In this document: positions 35,619-47,903 of the stretch, one piece after another
Layout of the letters: every line of letters begins with the position of its first letter
Numbering within the stretch: the first letter of the stretch is position 1
NCBI GenBank assembly: GCA_028023455.1
Contig: JAQFVV010000012.1
Span: forward strand, 13,344,364-13,408,363
DNA length: 64,000 bases
Source: Epiperipatus broadwayi
Lineage: Eukaryota; Onychophora; Udeonychophora; Euonychophora; Peripatidae
Reading direction: 5' to 3'
Notes under the pieces: model-generated
The model's input: the letters and a program-made list of their open reading frames with translations, nothing else
The model's database searches: none
Told to the model about the DNA's origin: nothing
Translations under genes and position numbers: made by a program

Positions 35619-36122
35619 ACAAAATAGGAAACAAAAAGATGATAAATCAGCTATTAGGATTTGTGTTCCATATGTAAAAGGAACTACAGATAGTATCGGA
35701 TGTATATTAAAACGCTATAATATAGATACAGCATTTTCTGCTCATCAAAAGATCAGCAATATAATAACCAAGCCTAAAGATTCAATCCCTCTTGAATCTC
35801 ATGGTGTCTATCAAATCTCATGTAAAAATTGTAAAGCTTCTTACATAGGTATAAGTAATCATCACATCAGTGTTAGGAGAGATGAGCATGCTAATGCAAT
35901 TAAACAACACTCATCATCATCAGCACTCTCACTCCATACTATATATTCAGGTCATAAAATTGATTTTTCTAGTACCAGGATCATATCCAGATGTGATAAT
36001 CTCTACCAATGCAAAATTAGAGAAGCCATTGAGATACTTAAAAGGCCAGATTGTATCAATAAGCGAGATGATACATGCAAACTTCCTCCTATTTGGAAAG
36101 ATTTTTTTAAAAAACATTCCTA
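35596..36122 (+). pseudogene. GIY-YIG endonuclease domain of the Penelope-like element
   Basis: Continues the PLE protein in another frame after the A-run slip. Linker text SAIRICVPYVKGTTDSIG is followed by GVYQISCKNCKASYIGIS (the GVY...YIG box), then VRRDEHANAIK (conserved Arg and the EH pair), HTIYSGHKIDFS, and EAIEILKRPDCINKRDD near the end. The CxxC between GVY and YIG is the PLE-type zinc-like insert. Stop at 36121. It would nick target DNA; linked to the RT it makes a complete PLE protein apart from two lesions. Confidence 0.85.
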
Positions 36123-36207
36123 AATTTAACATTTTTTGCTATTGGTGGAATTTTAACATTTTATTCAAATCAGTGATTGTAGCACCTCTACAACCATCTT
36201 TCTACCT

Positions 36208-36250
36208 TTTATAACTCTGTGGATGGCTTGTGTGACCAAGTCGAAACGTC
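36208..36250 (+). ncRNA. Hammerhead-like remnant at the Penelope 3' end
   Basis: Reads CTCTGTGGATG, then GCTTG-TGTGAC-CAAGT/C (a stem II of 5-6 bp), then GAAAC and GTCAGTA. It lines up position by position with the better motif at 6506-6564 (minus), which has CTCTGATGATG at the same place. Two core positions differ from CUGAUGA, so activity is unlikely as written. Its position right after the PLE coding region supports the view that these strings are terminal hammerheads of PLEs, which are known for the family. Confidence 0.35.
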
Positions 36251-36330
36251 AGTATATTAATATTAAAAGTTTTTAACACGGATGAACCCACAAAATATGT
36301 ATTTTATATATTTAACCCATGCAAATCTTC

Positions 36331-39300
36331 GTTTTAACATATATATATAAATTTGGAGAGATTTTCAGCTCTAGCTATTTTGCATATGCCATTCAGTGTT
36401 TCCTAAATAAAAAAAAAAGTAAATCCCTTTGCAGTGTGAATACATTTCAGCTAATTCTGCATTAATTAATGGGTAGGCCTATCAGAAAAGCTACTTTATA
36501 GAAAGTCATAGCAGTGCTAAATGCTTGTACTTTAATAACACTTTGGATAATTTGCTGGTATTAATATAAAATGTAAAATTATTGCCTTTGTATGCATAAT
36601 TTTATTTGTTACCTGAAATTTGCATATATTGCAGAGTTATTTGTCAAGATTTTCCCATGCTATTTAACAATTGAATGATGTTTGATTCAGAATGAATAAA
36701 GCTGACATATTTACATTTTTTTTACATTTTTATCAAGGTATGTTTTTCTATTTATTATATAATTCAATGATGGGTTTCTTAATCAAAGTTAATTAATGAA
36801 AGACTTTGATTTAGCCTTCATTAATGTAAAGCCATAATCTAATAAACTAATTTATAAAAATGATTGCAGTCCAACTAACTATTCATGCTTTAACCAAAAA
36901 TCAATTGATTTGTTAGTACTAATATAAAATGAACGATTAGTATATTTTTGTGGAAGATTGGATATGCTCCAAGTCAGCTGATATATTTGGTAGTTAAAAT
37001 GCATATACATTGCAGAACGATTTTCGGTTTTTTCAACCTGTTTATCAACTGGCCGCTCAAAGTTTGAAACAGGGAAACAATTTTCTCCAGATTTATATAT
37101 ATGAAGGAAAAGGTAAAACAGTTTTTAAACAGCCCACCATGCATCGAATGATCTCTCCAACAGCACTCACAGAGAAGCATTACTTGCTAGATTTATTAAT
37201 TAGTAGGTAGTAAACATTTGAATGTCTTTATATTTTTGTTTTATCCCTCTAGCTAAAAAAACAACAACTGATTGTTCAATTGCTGATCAATAATAGATAG
37301 TTATTCTAGATTAAATACTTGAAACAAAATGCAAAACCTGATAAATTTTCAATTCTTATGTGGCTTGATTTGAATTAAATTATAGGCTAAGCATAAGAGT
37401 CTGACCGCTACATTAAAAAACTCTTCAATTTATATATATTATCGGGGGTACCCCCCCATTCCCAACCGAAATTAAAATATTCATTTTGGCACTGTGAGAT
37501 CAAAATAAGTGAATCGCAAACGTAAATTGAATTCTTATACAAAAAGAAAACAAGCAATAGATGATATACAATCACAAAATTCAAATTAATAGAAAATTAA
37601 AGATTATCAAAAATAAAAACCACTTTGTTATAAACATACGTTATGTAACCTTAAAAGATAAAGGACGAATATTTACAGTAAAGGGATTCATATATACTGC
37701 GATGGTTAACTCGATCTCATTAAAAAATAACAGAGACAAAACGAAAAGAATAGATAAATATATATACTTCATTAAAGCATTCATGTTTTTTTAAATGATT
37801 ATTTTTTTTATTTTTAAAAGATGGTGTTATTAATAAATAAATAAAAAAACAATACATGCAAATGTGTATATATATTACTAACAATTTGAAGGTTATAAAT
37901 TATAGCAATGATTAAATACAAAACATACTTTTAGAATCTTTTATCTTTAAAATTTCACTTCTTTATTAAATGCTTAGAATTAAATTCGAAAGAAAGATTT
38001 CTCTAATAATGTAATTCAAACCAAACAGTATCCTGAATTGATTATCATCTTATTTTACAATACTCTTTGTTAATCTTTAATATGTCATGTTCTACAATAA
38101 AGCTACTTTGAATTTCTAAAAGAGCTATTACAAGTATTTAAAATGTCCATGTAACAGTTCTTTGACAGAATATAAAATACAGTATAACATAAAGAGAGGC
38201 GCATTTACATGAATAAAATAAAAAAAATACTAAGAGCAAGAAAGCAATACAAGTTCTTAAATTAACAAACATATATATATATTCGAACGATCACTAGCTT
38301 AAAATATGAAGGTAGAATAAAATGATTAAGATTTTCAATTTTATAAAATAGATTTCCATTTTAATTATATATATTTTTCTAACTATTTAATAATGTTCAT
38401 TCTATAAAATATTCTAAGTATAATTAATAACATGATAAAATGAGTAATTTGTAAAAAACCTATAGGTCCTATAATACATTAAAAAATTATCATGTATAGT
38501 AAAATAATAATTCACAGTTCTTGCTAATTTGTATACTCTAATATAATTATTATTTCAAAATGCTTTCTTGAACTATAAAATTACTAGCAATACATTGAAC
38601 CGCATACATAGGACAGAGTAAGAGGAGAATGCAGAGGTTATAAACAACATAAAAAAAGAGTTATGTGATTTACATAACATAATTGTTTTTTTTATCCCAG
38701 CAAGAGATGAGAAAATTTAAAATTTCATGTAAAACAAATTGACAATTTTGAAAGCAACTTTACATTATTTTCTGTCTTCTGCATAGGATTTCCAGCTTTT
38801 TATATTCATCAATACATTTTTCTGGCTTTTTGATTTATTTATCTGCACACCATTTTATAATAGTGAGTCATATCATAAACTTGAGTAAAGTTGAATTAGT
38901 GATCATGTGTCTGAATAAATACTTATTGAATAGATGCTCTCATTCCTTATGCATATAATTTGCATTTTGTTCATAATTAGGATGCTTCTTTTATTTAAAC
39001 ATGCATAAATGAGAATAGTTTGCATATATATTCCATATTAATGCATTTTCTCTTATATATGTAGAAATGAAGGTTATGTTTAAATAGGTTTGTTAATATT
39101 ATTTGATGGAGAAACACAGAATATTGAGTGTACTTTTCAATATTTAAATTTATTTTGAGAAGGGTAGTATTCTAAATTGGAGATGAAAATAAAAGGAGAA
39201 ATTAATTTATTGCAGTAATTCCATACAGGTGGTAGCTTATCCACGAGTATTATTTTTAAAATACTTTTTTCTAAATATGGAAAAATCTTGCAGATGATTA

Positions 39301-39640
39301 TACAAGATTAAGTGTTTTTGTTTTTTTTAATTTGGAAAATTTTTATTGAGTGTTAACCCAATCCATTTTAAGATAGAAGGGAGGGATATTGAAACTATGT
39401 TTCCACCTATAATAATTTTCTACACAATAAATAAATTTTAGATGAAAAAGGTTTTGTGGATATGATTATAGGAGATTAGTATGTTATATGTGTACTTATT
39501 AGAAAAGTGAATAAGGCTACTTTGGCATAGAATGACTGCTAAATTTGACTCAGAAAGGGAATTATTACATTCTCCACTTATAGTTTTTTATTGCATCTGG
39601 AATCACATTTCATAATTAATCAAGTGAAATGGATCTCATA
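36331..39640. other. A+T-rich DNA, no gene recognised
   Basis: No supported gene. At 37010-37102 a plus-strand stretch NDFRFFQPVYQLAAQSLKQG between TTGCAG and AAAAG/GTAAAA looks exon-like but stands alone. A perfect palindrome GGGGGTACCCCC lies near 37444-37455. The rest is low-complexity A+T. Confidence 0.4.
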
Positions 39641-39649
39641 AAAAAGTTG

Positions 39650-40338
39650 GATTTCATTTAAAATATTGTTGATAATAGCATCCTGAGTATATAAACTATG
39701 TACTAGATTTTTCTAAATTGAACTCAAGTTTATATTTGTTAGAGTACTTGCTTAGAATTCTTAGTAATTTGGATATCTGGTTTTTTTGTTGTAAGAAAGA
39801 TTAATGTGTCATCCACATCTGCAATATGTGAAATATTCATTTTTAATCAAGGTATAAATTTCCAGTTAATTCATTTTCAGAAGAAGGTTGATATAAAATG
39901 TGAATAAAATGAAACTTAATGATGAACATTGTAGAATTTAGTTAAATAGAATGAAGGAAAATACTTGCCACTAAGAGTTATTTGAATTTCTCAACATAGA
40001 AGAAAATACACAATCAAGTAGATGAATGATCTAGATATTGATGTATCTGCTAGATCATTGGTTAAAATATCAATCAGTATCATATCAAATGATGATTTAA
40101 TATCCATCTGAACTACAATTGAGCATTTCTTATTATTTTTATTGTATTTAATTACCATTTTAAACAAAAATGCAACTTGCCTTGTTGATGAATCTTGCTT
40201 CACAAGCTGAATCTTTGACAGCAAATGTAGAAGGTAAGGGTTGATTCTATTTTTAGTCATCAGTTTAAGAACCTTAATCCCAATCTGATATGGATCTGAC
40301 ATGTTTGAATGTGGATATGTTTTCCTTCTTGTTATCAA
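39650..40338 (-). pseudogene. LINE reverse transcriptase remnant
   Basis: A 115-codon frame at 39991-40338 contains YQIGIKVLKLMTKNRINPYL (RT fingers), DSSTRQVAFLFKMVI (the sT.qv.fL block) and IVVQMDIKSSFDMILI, which is motif A (xDIKSAFDxI) with both acidic positions intact. Further left, near 39840-39700, ADVDDTLIFLTTKKPDIQ resembles motif C (YADDTxIF) with one codon inserted, then KYKLEFNLEKS, the LxFNxxKS block. Decayed and inactive. Confidence 0.65.
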
Positions 40339-41099
40339 AAAAGACTAATGAGATGGAAGAAAGTTGATGGATAGATTTGTTTTATTAGGGAAATTAGCTA
40401 AATTTATCAGATATCTTGGTATCTTAATATTTATATTTAAATCATTCATTTAAATATTTATATAAAAATTATGGTATCTATATATTCTTGAATGACATGA
40501 GTTTGCATGGAAACAAGTCTTTCCATAAATTCTTTCTAAATACAAAAGTTATATATGTTTTTGGTAGACCTAGAAACTTTTATGAAGGGTTAAATTTTAT
40601 CCCTTTTTACAAATTATATATACATATGATATGAATAAAATGGCTCTAACATGTTACCTGCTATGATTTTCCCTTCTATTCTGATTGTTGTTAGAGCACA
40701 GTTTAATGGAGCTTGAACCAGTGCCAGCAAATGTATTATCTAAACCACATGTGAATTTGATTCAGACATATTTTCCTCAATTTTATCACCAAGTATTTTT
40801 AGAGTTAGTCACAAGCTGACCAATATACTTTCCTCAGAACTATTATATTTGAAGGGCTATCTGATGAGATAGCACTAATTGTAATTCTCTTGTGCAAGTC
40901 ATCTGCAAATTCTAAAACTTTTGTCTGGAGTGTTTGATTTTTTGTTATTATATTTATTGTTTATGATGTTAAGTTAAAAAATGTAATCCATATTTGAACA
41001 GGGTCCATTTCCAAGTCACAAACTTTGAATAATGATGTTATATTTCTGAAAAGGAATATTCTGTAGTCTTCTCTAAGAATAGAATCTTGAATAATTTTA

Positions 41100-41522
41100 G
41101 CTGTTATGATTATAAATTTTTATGTGAAATCATTTTTAAGAGAATACATCATTGCAGAGTAATCTGAAAAGGAAACATTTTCAACTGAAATGCGGATCAT
41201 ATGATACATACAATACTGATGAATAAAACAAAGTCAATTAATGTTAAGCATCTGCTGTTATTAAAAGAAATAGTGTTCTGTGGAACAAATCCTTCCCCAG
41301 ACATGAGTGGAAATTATGGTAGATGTAACCATTTTGTTACAAACTTATTGTATGTCATGATGAAGTCTCCTTTTAAAATGACGCAGTGAGATGAGGTTGC
41401 AAATTTAGAATTTAATGTGTGTATTAATCTAGTAATTATTATATTATCTGCAAGAATGTACACATATGCTATGTTTAATGTTAGTCTTGAGTATTAAAGT
41501 GTAACATTTAACATGTATGCAT

Positions 41523-41560
<38 letters not shown>

Positions 41561-41760
41561 TTGAAATAGTTAAATAGATAGGTTTTGTTTATCATAATTA
41601 CTGTACCAGAAGAAAGAGAAAATTTTATTCTGAAGAATAATGAATATTCTTGATTATCAAAACATTTGGATGTGTCTCTTTATGAGTTATTATATATTTT
41701 AGCTTCCAGCAATCCAGTGATGTGTGGCTGAATAATATGTAGCCATTTTTTTAAGTTGAT
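41100..41760 (-). pseudogene. LINE endonuclease remnant
   Basis: Motifs in order on the minus strand: LKKWLHIIQPHITGLLEAK near 41750-41690, matching the LxxWLxxxxPDIxxLxETK block; SSGTVIMINKTYL near 41605-41570 (GGVAxLI-type); VILKGDFIMTYNKFVTKWL near 41385-41330 (GDFN catalytic block); SRCLTLIDFVLFIS near 41245-41205 (T/L-IDYVL block); and VSFSDYSAMM near 41180-41145 (SDH block, His changed to Tyr). The endonuclease would nick target DNA. Each piece is weak alone; the ordered set is convincing. Confidence 0.6.
41525..41556. repeat. (AT)n microsatellite
   Basis: About 16 uninterrupted AT units. Shorter TA runs occur at about 17868-17886, 48105-48124 and 59600-59620. Confidence 0.9.
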
Positions 41761-43557
41761 GTCTTTTTTCAGAGTATAATTCTCTGACATTATGTGATGC
41801 TAATTTTATTAACCTGATTACATTTAGTTAAATGTATGGAATTTATATAATTCCAGAAATATAAATGATATTTATGATAAACAAATAGTCCTATTTATGG
41901 ATATTAGCTCCTCAGCTGATAAGTCTCAAGATTTATCATTAGTAATTATATGACTCACCTCTGTTAGGGTAACAGGATCTTCATCTGATGAATCTCTTGC
42001 ATCAATATCTGGAGACTTATAGATGACTTTTTACTTTTTTAACTTTTTAACATGGTATATCTTTTTTATTTAACCATGAATTTTGTAATTCACTTTTTCT
42101 ATCCCTCTTTCTTGCATGTCATGTAACATGGTTTGCATTTGATAGTATATTTATATCAAAACTGTGTGTGATAAATCAGGTAAACAGTATATCTATAATA
42201 TCTTGTGGAGCCTTGTTTATTATAACCGTGTATCTGTGATTTTGTTTATTTATTTCACATGTCTTTTTGTGTTCAAAAATATGTCATATACAGATAGTTG
42301 ATTTTGTCTTTGAAAAAAATTATCTGCTAGTACATTTTGTGAATTATTATCTGGATCATCAATGTTAGTATCAATTTTGTCATTGAGTGTCACTTCTCCC
42401 ACTGAATATTCACAACTTTATTTGCATATGTATTACTTCATTCAAATAATGTATTGATAATAATGGTGACACTTAATTTTTGGAATGTGTACTTATATTG
42501 TTACCTCTATGTATTATTAAGAGAAGCATCATTTCCTGGTCTGTGATGAGTGTAAGGATGTTATTTAAATTATTATTTTTGTTTAATCACATTTTAAAAT
42601 CATAATTATTACTCAAGACTGGTATGGATCTATCTTTTAGATATGTAGGTTGAAACACTATCTAATCCAAAAAAACTATTAAAACAGGCAAAACTCTCCA
42701 TACATTATTGCACTAAAAATGGTGATCATGTGATCCAAAAGACTCCACTAACTTGTTTTAAGTCTTTAATGTTATAATTTAAAGAGATGTTCTTTTTATC
42801 AATCTGGTTTCATAGCTTTCTCTATTGTGATCTAGCTTAATTAACACCTATTTTATGTGAATTATTTTTTCAAATCTATTTTTTTGACTTTTATCAAAAA
42901 AACTCATTAACAATGTAAATGGAATTTGGATGATTGAGTCCAAGATGTCGTTTATGCTAATCGCTTCTTATAGTGAATTTTTTTAGAAATCTATAGAGCA
43001 TGTAGAGTTATCAGTAGAAAATCATTTAAATGAGAAAAAAGGATTCTTTGGTATTGTCACCTTCAAGGTCTTTATTATTCTGCTTAGGCTTTTTCCATTC
43101 AAGCCATCACCGTTATATTGTTATGCTTTTATGATGTTTCTGTCAGTATGTCTAATTTAATAAGATTATTCAATGTCAATCTACTAAATCTAGTAGTCTG
43201 ATTAATATTTTTTTAATGAAGTAATTATTTACATTCTTATTATCATTTTTTGCTTCATTTAGAATCAATACTATTGAAATTTTCATTTCTTTTGTTTATG
43301 AATGCAATTTCTCTTCACTCGTGGAATTTATGATAGCTGACATATTTCCGCTGTGAATATTTGCAGTAAATTATTCTTATGAGAGGCTTTCAAAATGTTT
43401 TATATATTAAAATTTTATAATCTCCAATACTTGATAACAATTCTGTTTGATTCCTTATATTGTTCAACTGACTGATAATATTAAAATTGATCAAACATAA
43501 CTCACCATAAATGCAAAATTATTCTCTAAATATATATAATTTATTCTTATTTTTAAT

Positions 43558-43880
43558 TCATCATCATCATCATCATCATCAACAACCATTATCAATCCAC
43601 TGCAGGATGAAGGTCTCTCCAAGTTTAATCCATCTTCTCCGATCTTTAGTTTCTCTTCTCCACAACACCCCTGCACATTTTCTTATTTCATCCATCCATC
43701 TCACATGTGGTCTCTTTCTGGGTCTTTTACAATCTCTTGGAATCCAGTTTAAAATTTCAATTGTCCATCTATTATCATCTCTTCTAGCAATATGTCCAGC
43801 CCAACTCCATTTCAATCTTTTAATTTTTTCAATAAGGTCAGTAACACCTGTTTGTTGTCTTACCCATACAATATAAACTC
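43558..43880 (-). mobile_element. RTE LINE, 3' fragment
   Basis: Minus-strand copy of about the last 320 bp of the RTE family: LKWSWAGHIARRDDNRWTIE, KRPRKRPHVRWMDEIRK and LGETFILQWIDNG, ending in an ATC/GAT repeat (plus strand TCATCATCATCATCATCATC at 43559-43580). The frame is open at 43579-43815 but truncated. The tail is longer and purer than in the other copies. Confidence 0.85.
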
Positions 43881-44116
43881 ATAAATCACCAACATTATAA
43901 TCTATATATAACTGTGGACTTAATTTTGTATATATAACAGTGATTCCATTTACTAATTAATTTACATCTATATTAGCCATTAAATACATTGCAAATATAT
44001 ATATAATTCAGCTTTATTTTAATTAATCTCTGATTTTAACAAACAAAAATGAGTGCTGTTGCAAACCATTTCAGCACTCCACAGTTTTAGATTGCTCATT
44101 CAACATAAAAAGATAA

Positions 44117-44333
<217 letters not shown>

Positions 44334-47300
44334 TGTACCGGTCAAGCTAGTACATTCGCGCAACAGAATCCAGAGTCCAAGCAAAGATACCAAGCCGATC
44401 AGTATGAGATGGTTAGATCTCGAGACTGACCGCACTTCAACTCCTTCACCTGTGCTCCAAGACTCACGACCCTACGGATGACCACCTTGAAGATATATAT
44501 AGATATCATTTTAACCGCGAGCCGACATAGGTCAGGGAGAAGCAATGAGACTCATAACAAAAAAATGGAATTTATTAACCGTATATATTTAAAACTAATT
44601 AATGCATCGGAAATCACATATATAATATAAAGAATTTTGAATTGGATTGAAATAAAATAAGATCAAGAGCAGAGTAATTTATTAAATTGTATGTTTATTT
44701 TTGCAGATTAAATTTGACGATTTTTATATATATTATTCCCGCATTTTACAATTAAAAGGCGCGTAGCATCTAACATTTTTGGAGAGCGCTTTAACCTTCT
44801 CTCCTTACAATTAAACCTATTTTACATTTGTTATTTTATTTGATGAAGTTAAATATTGTTTTCATCATTTGCTTTATTATCTTATTGATCAGTCACTGCA
44901 TTGTAGCTATGGGGCAGATTATGCTAATCCCTCTTATTCCATGGTTTTCAGCTAAGCAATCAGACGAAGCCTTGTTTTCACATATATGTGAAACATTTAA
45001 AGTCAAATTTATCTATAATATTATTATTTCAAACTATTGTACATGAGACCAAAACTAGCTCTTGAATATGTCAGACAATGGCTGAAACTTAATTTAAGGG
45101 AGGAAGAGTTGGCAACCACAAGAACCAATGCGCTATAGCGCTGGTAAACAGTTATACTAAATGTTGCTCTGCGGATGGATTAATATTTAGGGTTTTGTGA
45201 TCAACACCGGAGCCCTATGACCGATCGCCATGCTGCTAAAGAGGGTTGGGGTAGCTAACACTTTTGCCTGGAATTTGACGTCAGGTCTTATTCGTGTGCG
45301 ACCCAAGGAGTGTAAGAGGGATGGCCGTTCCGAGTCCCATCTTAAAGAAAAATACAACATAACGAGAAAGTTTAAATGTATAATAAAATTATCACATCCG
45401 CCAAGCAAAAGAGTCGAAATAATTTAATATTTAGCCACGAGAACGATAGCTAATCAGTGTAATCATTAGCGCCAACTCTAATATAGCATTTTAATAATCA
45501 GATGCTATACGTGGGTGTACTTTTAAATATTCTTTGATTTCTAGTTTCACTCTCAAATAACCCATTTGATTGCGCGATTAATTAATAAAAAAAAAAAGAA
45601 AAAGGGGAAAAGTATATTTGGAGGGCTTTTACAAAATGAAATAAATAACAAATATACTTATTCAAGGCTTGGATATTGCTTAGTGAAAATTAAATTGAAA
45701 TTTACTTTGGGTTAAAACGAGATTCCCATTTTAAAATTGCCAACAAATAATTAAATAATCAAGGTCAAAATGATAATCAGCACATAGCCAATTCTTAACA
45801 GTTATTTAAGAGGGTTTCGAAACAGCGTGCATTAAGCTACGATAAATAATTATTAAATGAAGAGGGGTCATTCTCTCTTCTCTTTATTATTAATATTGCA
45901 TGCCCGCTGTTTCGAGGCATTAGCATATAATTTATATTTTAAAAAAAATAAAAAAAGAAATAAAGAAACCATAGTCACAACTGCAGTGAGAAAATTGAAA
46001 ATAAAATTATTAAAATCATTTAGTTAGGAAACATTAGAAAGTAGGTCAGAATTATATAATTAAATTTAAGAATAAAATTTTACATTTAGCAATTTACTTG
46101 AATTCAAGATTTTAGAATTAAAATACATTTTATAAGTCTAGACTTAAAGAAAAATTAATATATTGAACTGCAGTTAGAAATGGTGAGGTTACCGGTCATC
46201 TTGTAGTACTTGAGCTGGAGTTACGGGAGTCTTTGTGGCGGCTTACGGCATCATCTTCTTCCCACGGTTAGAGCGGAGCTGTTATGGCGGCATACTGGTG
46301 ATGGTGGTTTTTGGATGGAAGTAAAGGCCCGTCGCCTTCACTCTGGAGCTTAGCCAAGGCTGCCTGTTTTAGCCCGACATTTTCTCTCGCACAGATATAA
46401 AAGTTATTGTCTTAACTGGATGTCAAAATGTTCACGGTTGCTTTTGGTTCAGGATACACGCTGGATTCAAAAGCTTAACGATGATCAAAGAAGGCAAAAC
46501 TTCACAGATGTAGCATTCAAGCTGTAAAGATTTCAAAGATTCAAAGCTGTCAAGGTTTCAAAAAAGTAAAGATCTAAGATGGCTCCTCCACTTTACATGG
46601 CCTTTTTAAAATGATCGCCTTATCAGCCCACACACCTTGGAATTTCCTCTCCATCAAGATTACAAAATTTTTAATTTGCTTATGAAATTAGTGGTTGACT
46701 TCAAACATGCTGACATTCCTTTTAGGTGTTATAACTTTTCTCTGATTATCAAATTTTAATTAAATCGAATTTTAATCAGTTTAATCCGATATTAGATTTT
46801 ATTTTTAATTAGTCAGGAATTTTGTTCTGATTTTATAATTTATGTGTAAAATCCCTGCTGTAAACACATTTTTAATTAGCGAGGTCTCCAAAATATTTTA
46901 GAATCAATTAGCTAGATTATTTTAAAATTGGCTTTTCTTTTTAGAAACCTAAGGCAGGTGCGGCATATACTGATACAATTGTTTACAGCAAAACTTTACT
47001 AAACTTTTAATTCTACGAAAATACTTTTATTTTTAGAAAAAAAAATCTTTTTTCTTTTTAAAAAGAAATTTGTCAGCGCATTTGCAATCAATCACCCTTT
47101 CAATGTGTTTTTACATTAAATTGGTTTATAATAAAAATGAAACTTAAAATTTAATAAATATTTTAATCACGCCACTATGCTATATATATATTCAATATAG
47201 GTGGATTATATTCCCACATACGAATTTAAGTAATAAATTAATAAATTGACGCTACATTATTACTGTTTAAAAATATTACGCGATAAAATTATACGCTATA

Positions 47301-47492
47301 ACTCTGGCAATACTATTCAATTATAGCGTTCTTTCGTATGTGCGTATATAATGCTGTTTATATAGCCGTGATTGCAATTTTTAGCTTACAAATCTTAATT
47401 TAGCCTTATTAAACAGGTTTGAACTTAGCACAGACAAGTGGGTTATTAGGATGGTTGGTGAAACGGTGAGGGATTTGAAGACAACCATTTCA
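44334..47492. mobile_element. Putative 3.16-kb TG...CA element inserted in a GATA array
   Basis: DNA of quite different composition from its surroundings is bordered on both sides by GATA repeats: ...GATAGATAG/TGTACCGGTC at the left and CAACCATTTCA/ATAGATAGATAG at the right. The TG...CA ends recall a solo LTR or a non-autonomous LTR element. The first about 170 bp is homologous to 55292-55480 (shared CAACAGA..CC.AGA.TCCAAGC, TCAACTC..T.ACCTGT). It contains G+C-richer blocks at 45180-45360 and 46160-46640 and a hairpin at 45817-45914. No RT, gag or transposase is recognised, and small open frames (44828-45046, 45230-45427) have no known motif. Confidence 0.5.
45817..45914. repeat. Imperfect 98-bp hairpin
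   Basis: TCGAAACAGCGTGCAT near the left pairs with ATGCCCGCTGTTTCGA at the right, and GATAAATAATTATTAAATGA pairs imperfectly with the strand holding TTTATTATTAATATTG. The loop lies near 45865-45875. Arms are about 45 nt. Size and shape resemble a small-RNA precursor or the core of a foldback; function unknown. Confidence 0.6.

Positions 47493-47903
<411 letters not shown>

Larger units (their letters stand above)
34099..36330 (+). mobile_element. Penelope-like element (PLE)
   Basis: A retroelement with a telomerase-related RT and a C-terminal GIY-YIG endonuclease. It starts in or just after a TA repeat at the end of the RTE fragment and ends after ACCAAGTCGAAACGTCAG and a TTAACACGGATGAACCC-containing tail near 36275-36320. 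Coding decay is light (one nonsense codon, one A-run frameshift), so it is among the younger insertions in the window. No intron or LTR pair is evident; the 5' end is probably truncated. Confidence 0.85.
39650..43400 (-). mobile_element. Ancient LINE, minus strand (ORF1, endonuclease and RT remnants)
   Basis: Pieces of a non-LTR retrotransposon appear in the correct order reading right to left: ORF1-like debris near 42420-41940 (YSVGEVTLNDKIDTN, SSDEDPVTLTEVSHIITND), endonuclease near 41750-41100, and RT near 40340-39650. Frames change repeatedly with many stops, so it is old. The clade cannot be assigned. The left (3') boundary and tail are not seen. Confidence 0.6.

Noticed and set aside
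35870-36214. 114-codon plus-strand frame overlapping the GIY-YIG domain
   Set aside because: Wrong frame: the GIY-YIG motifs lie in the overlapping frame ending at 36121.
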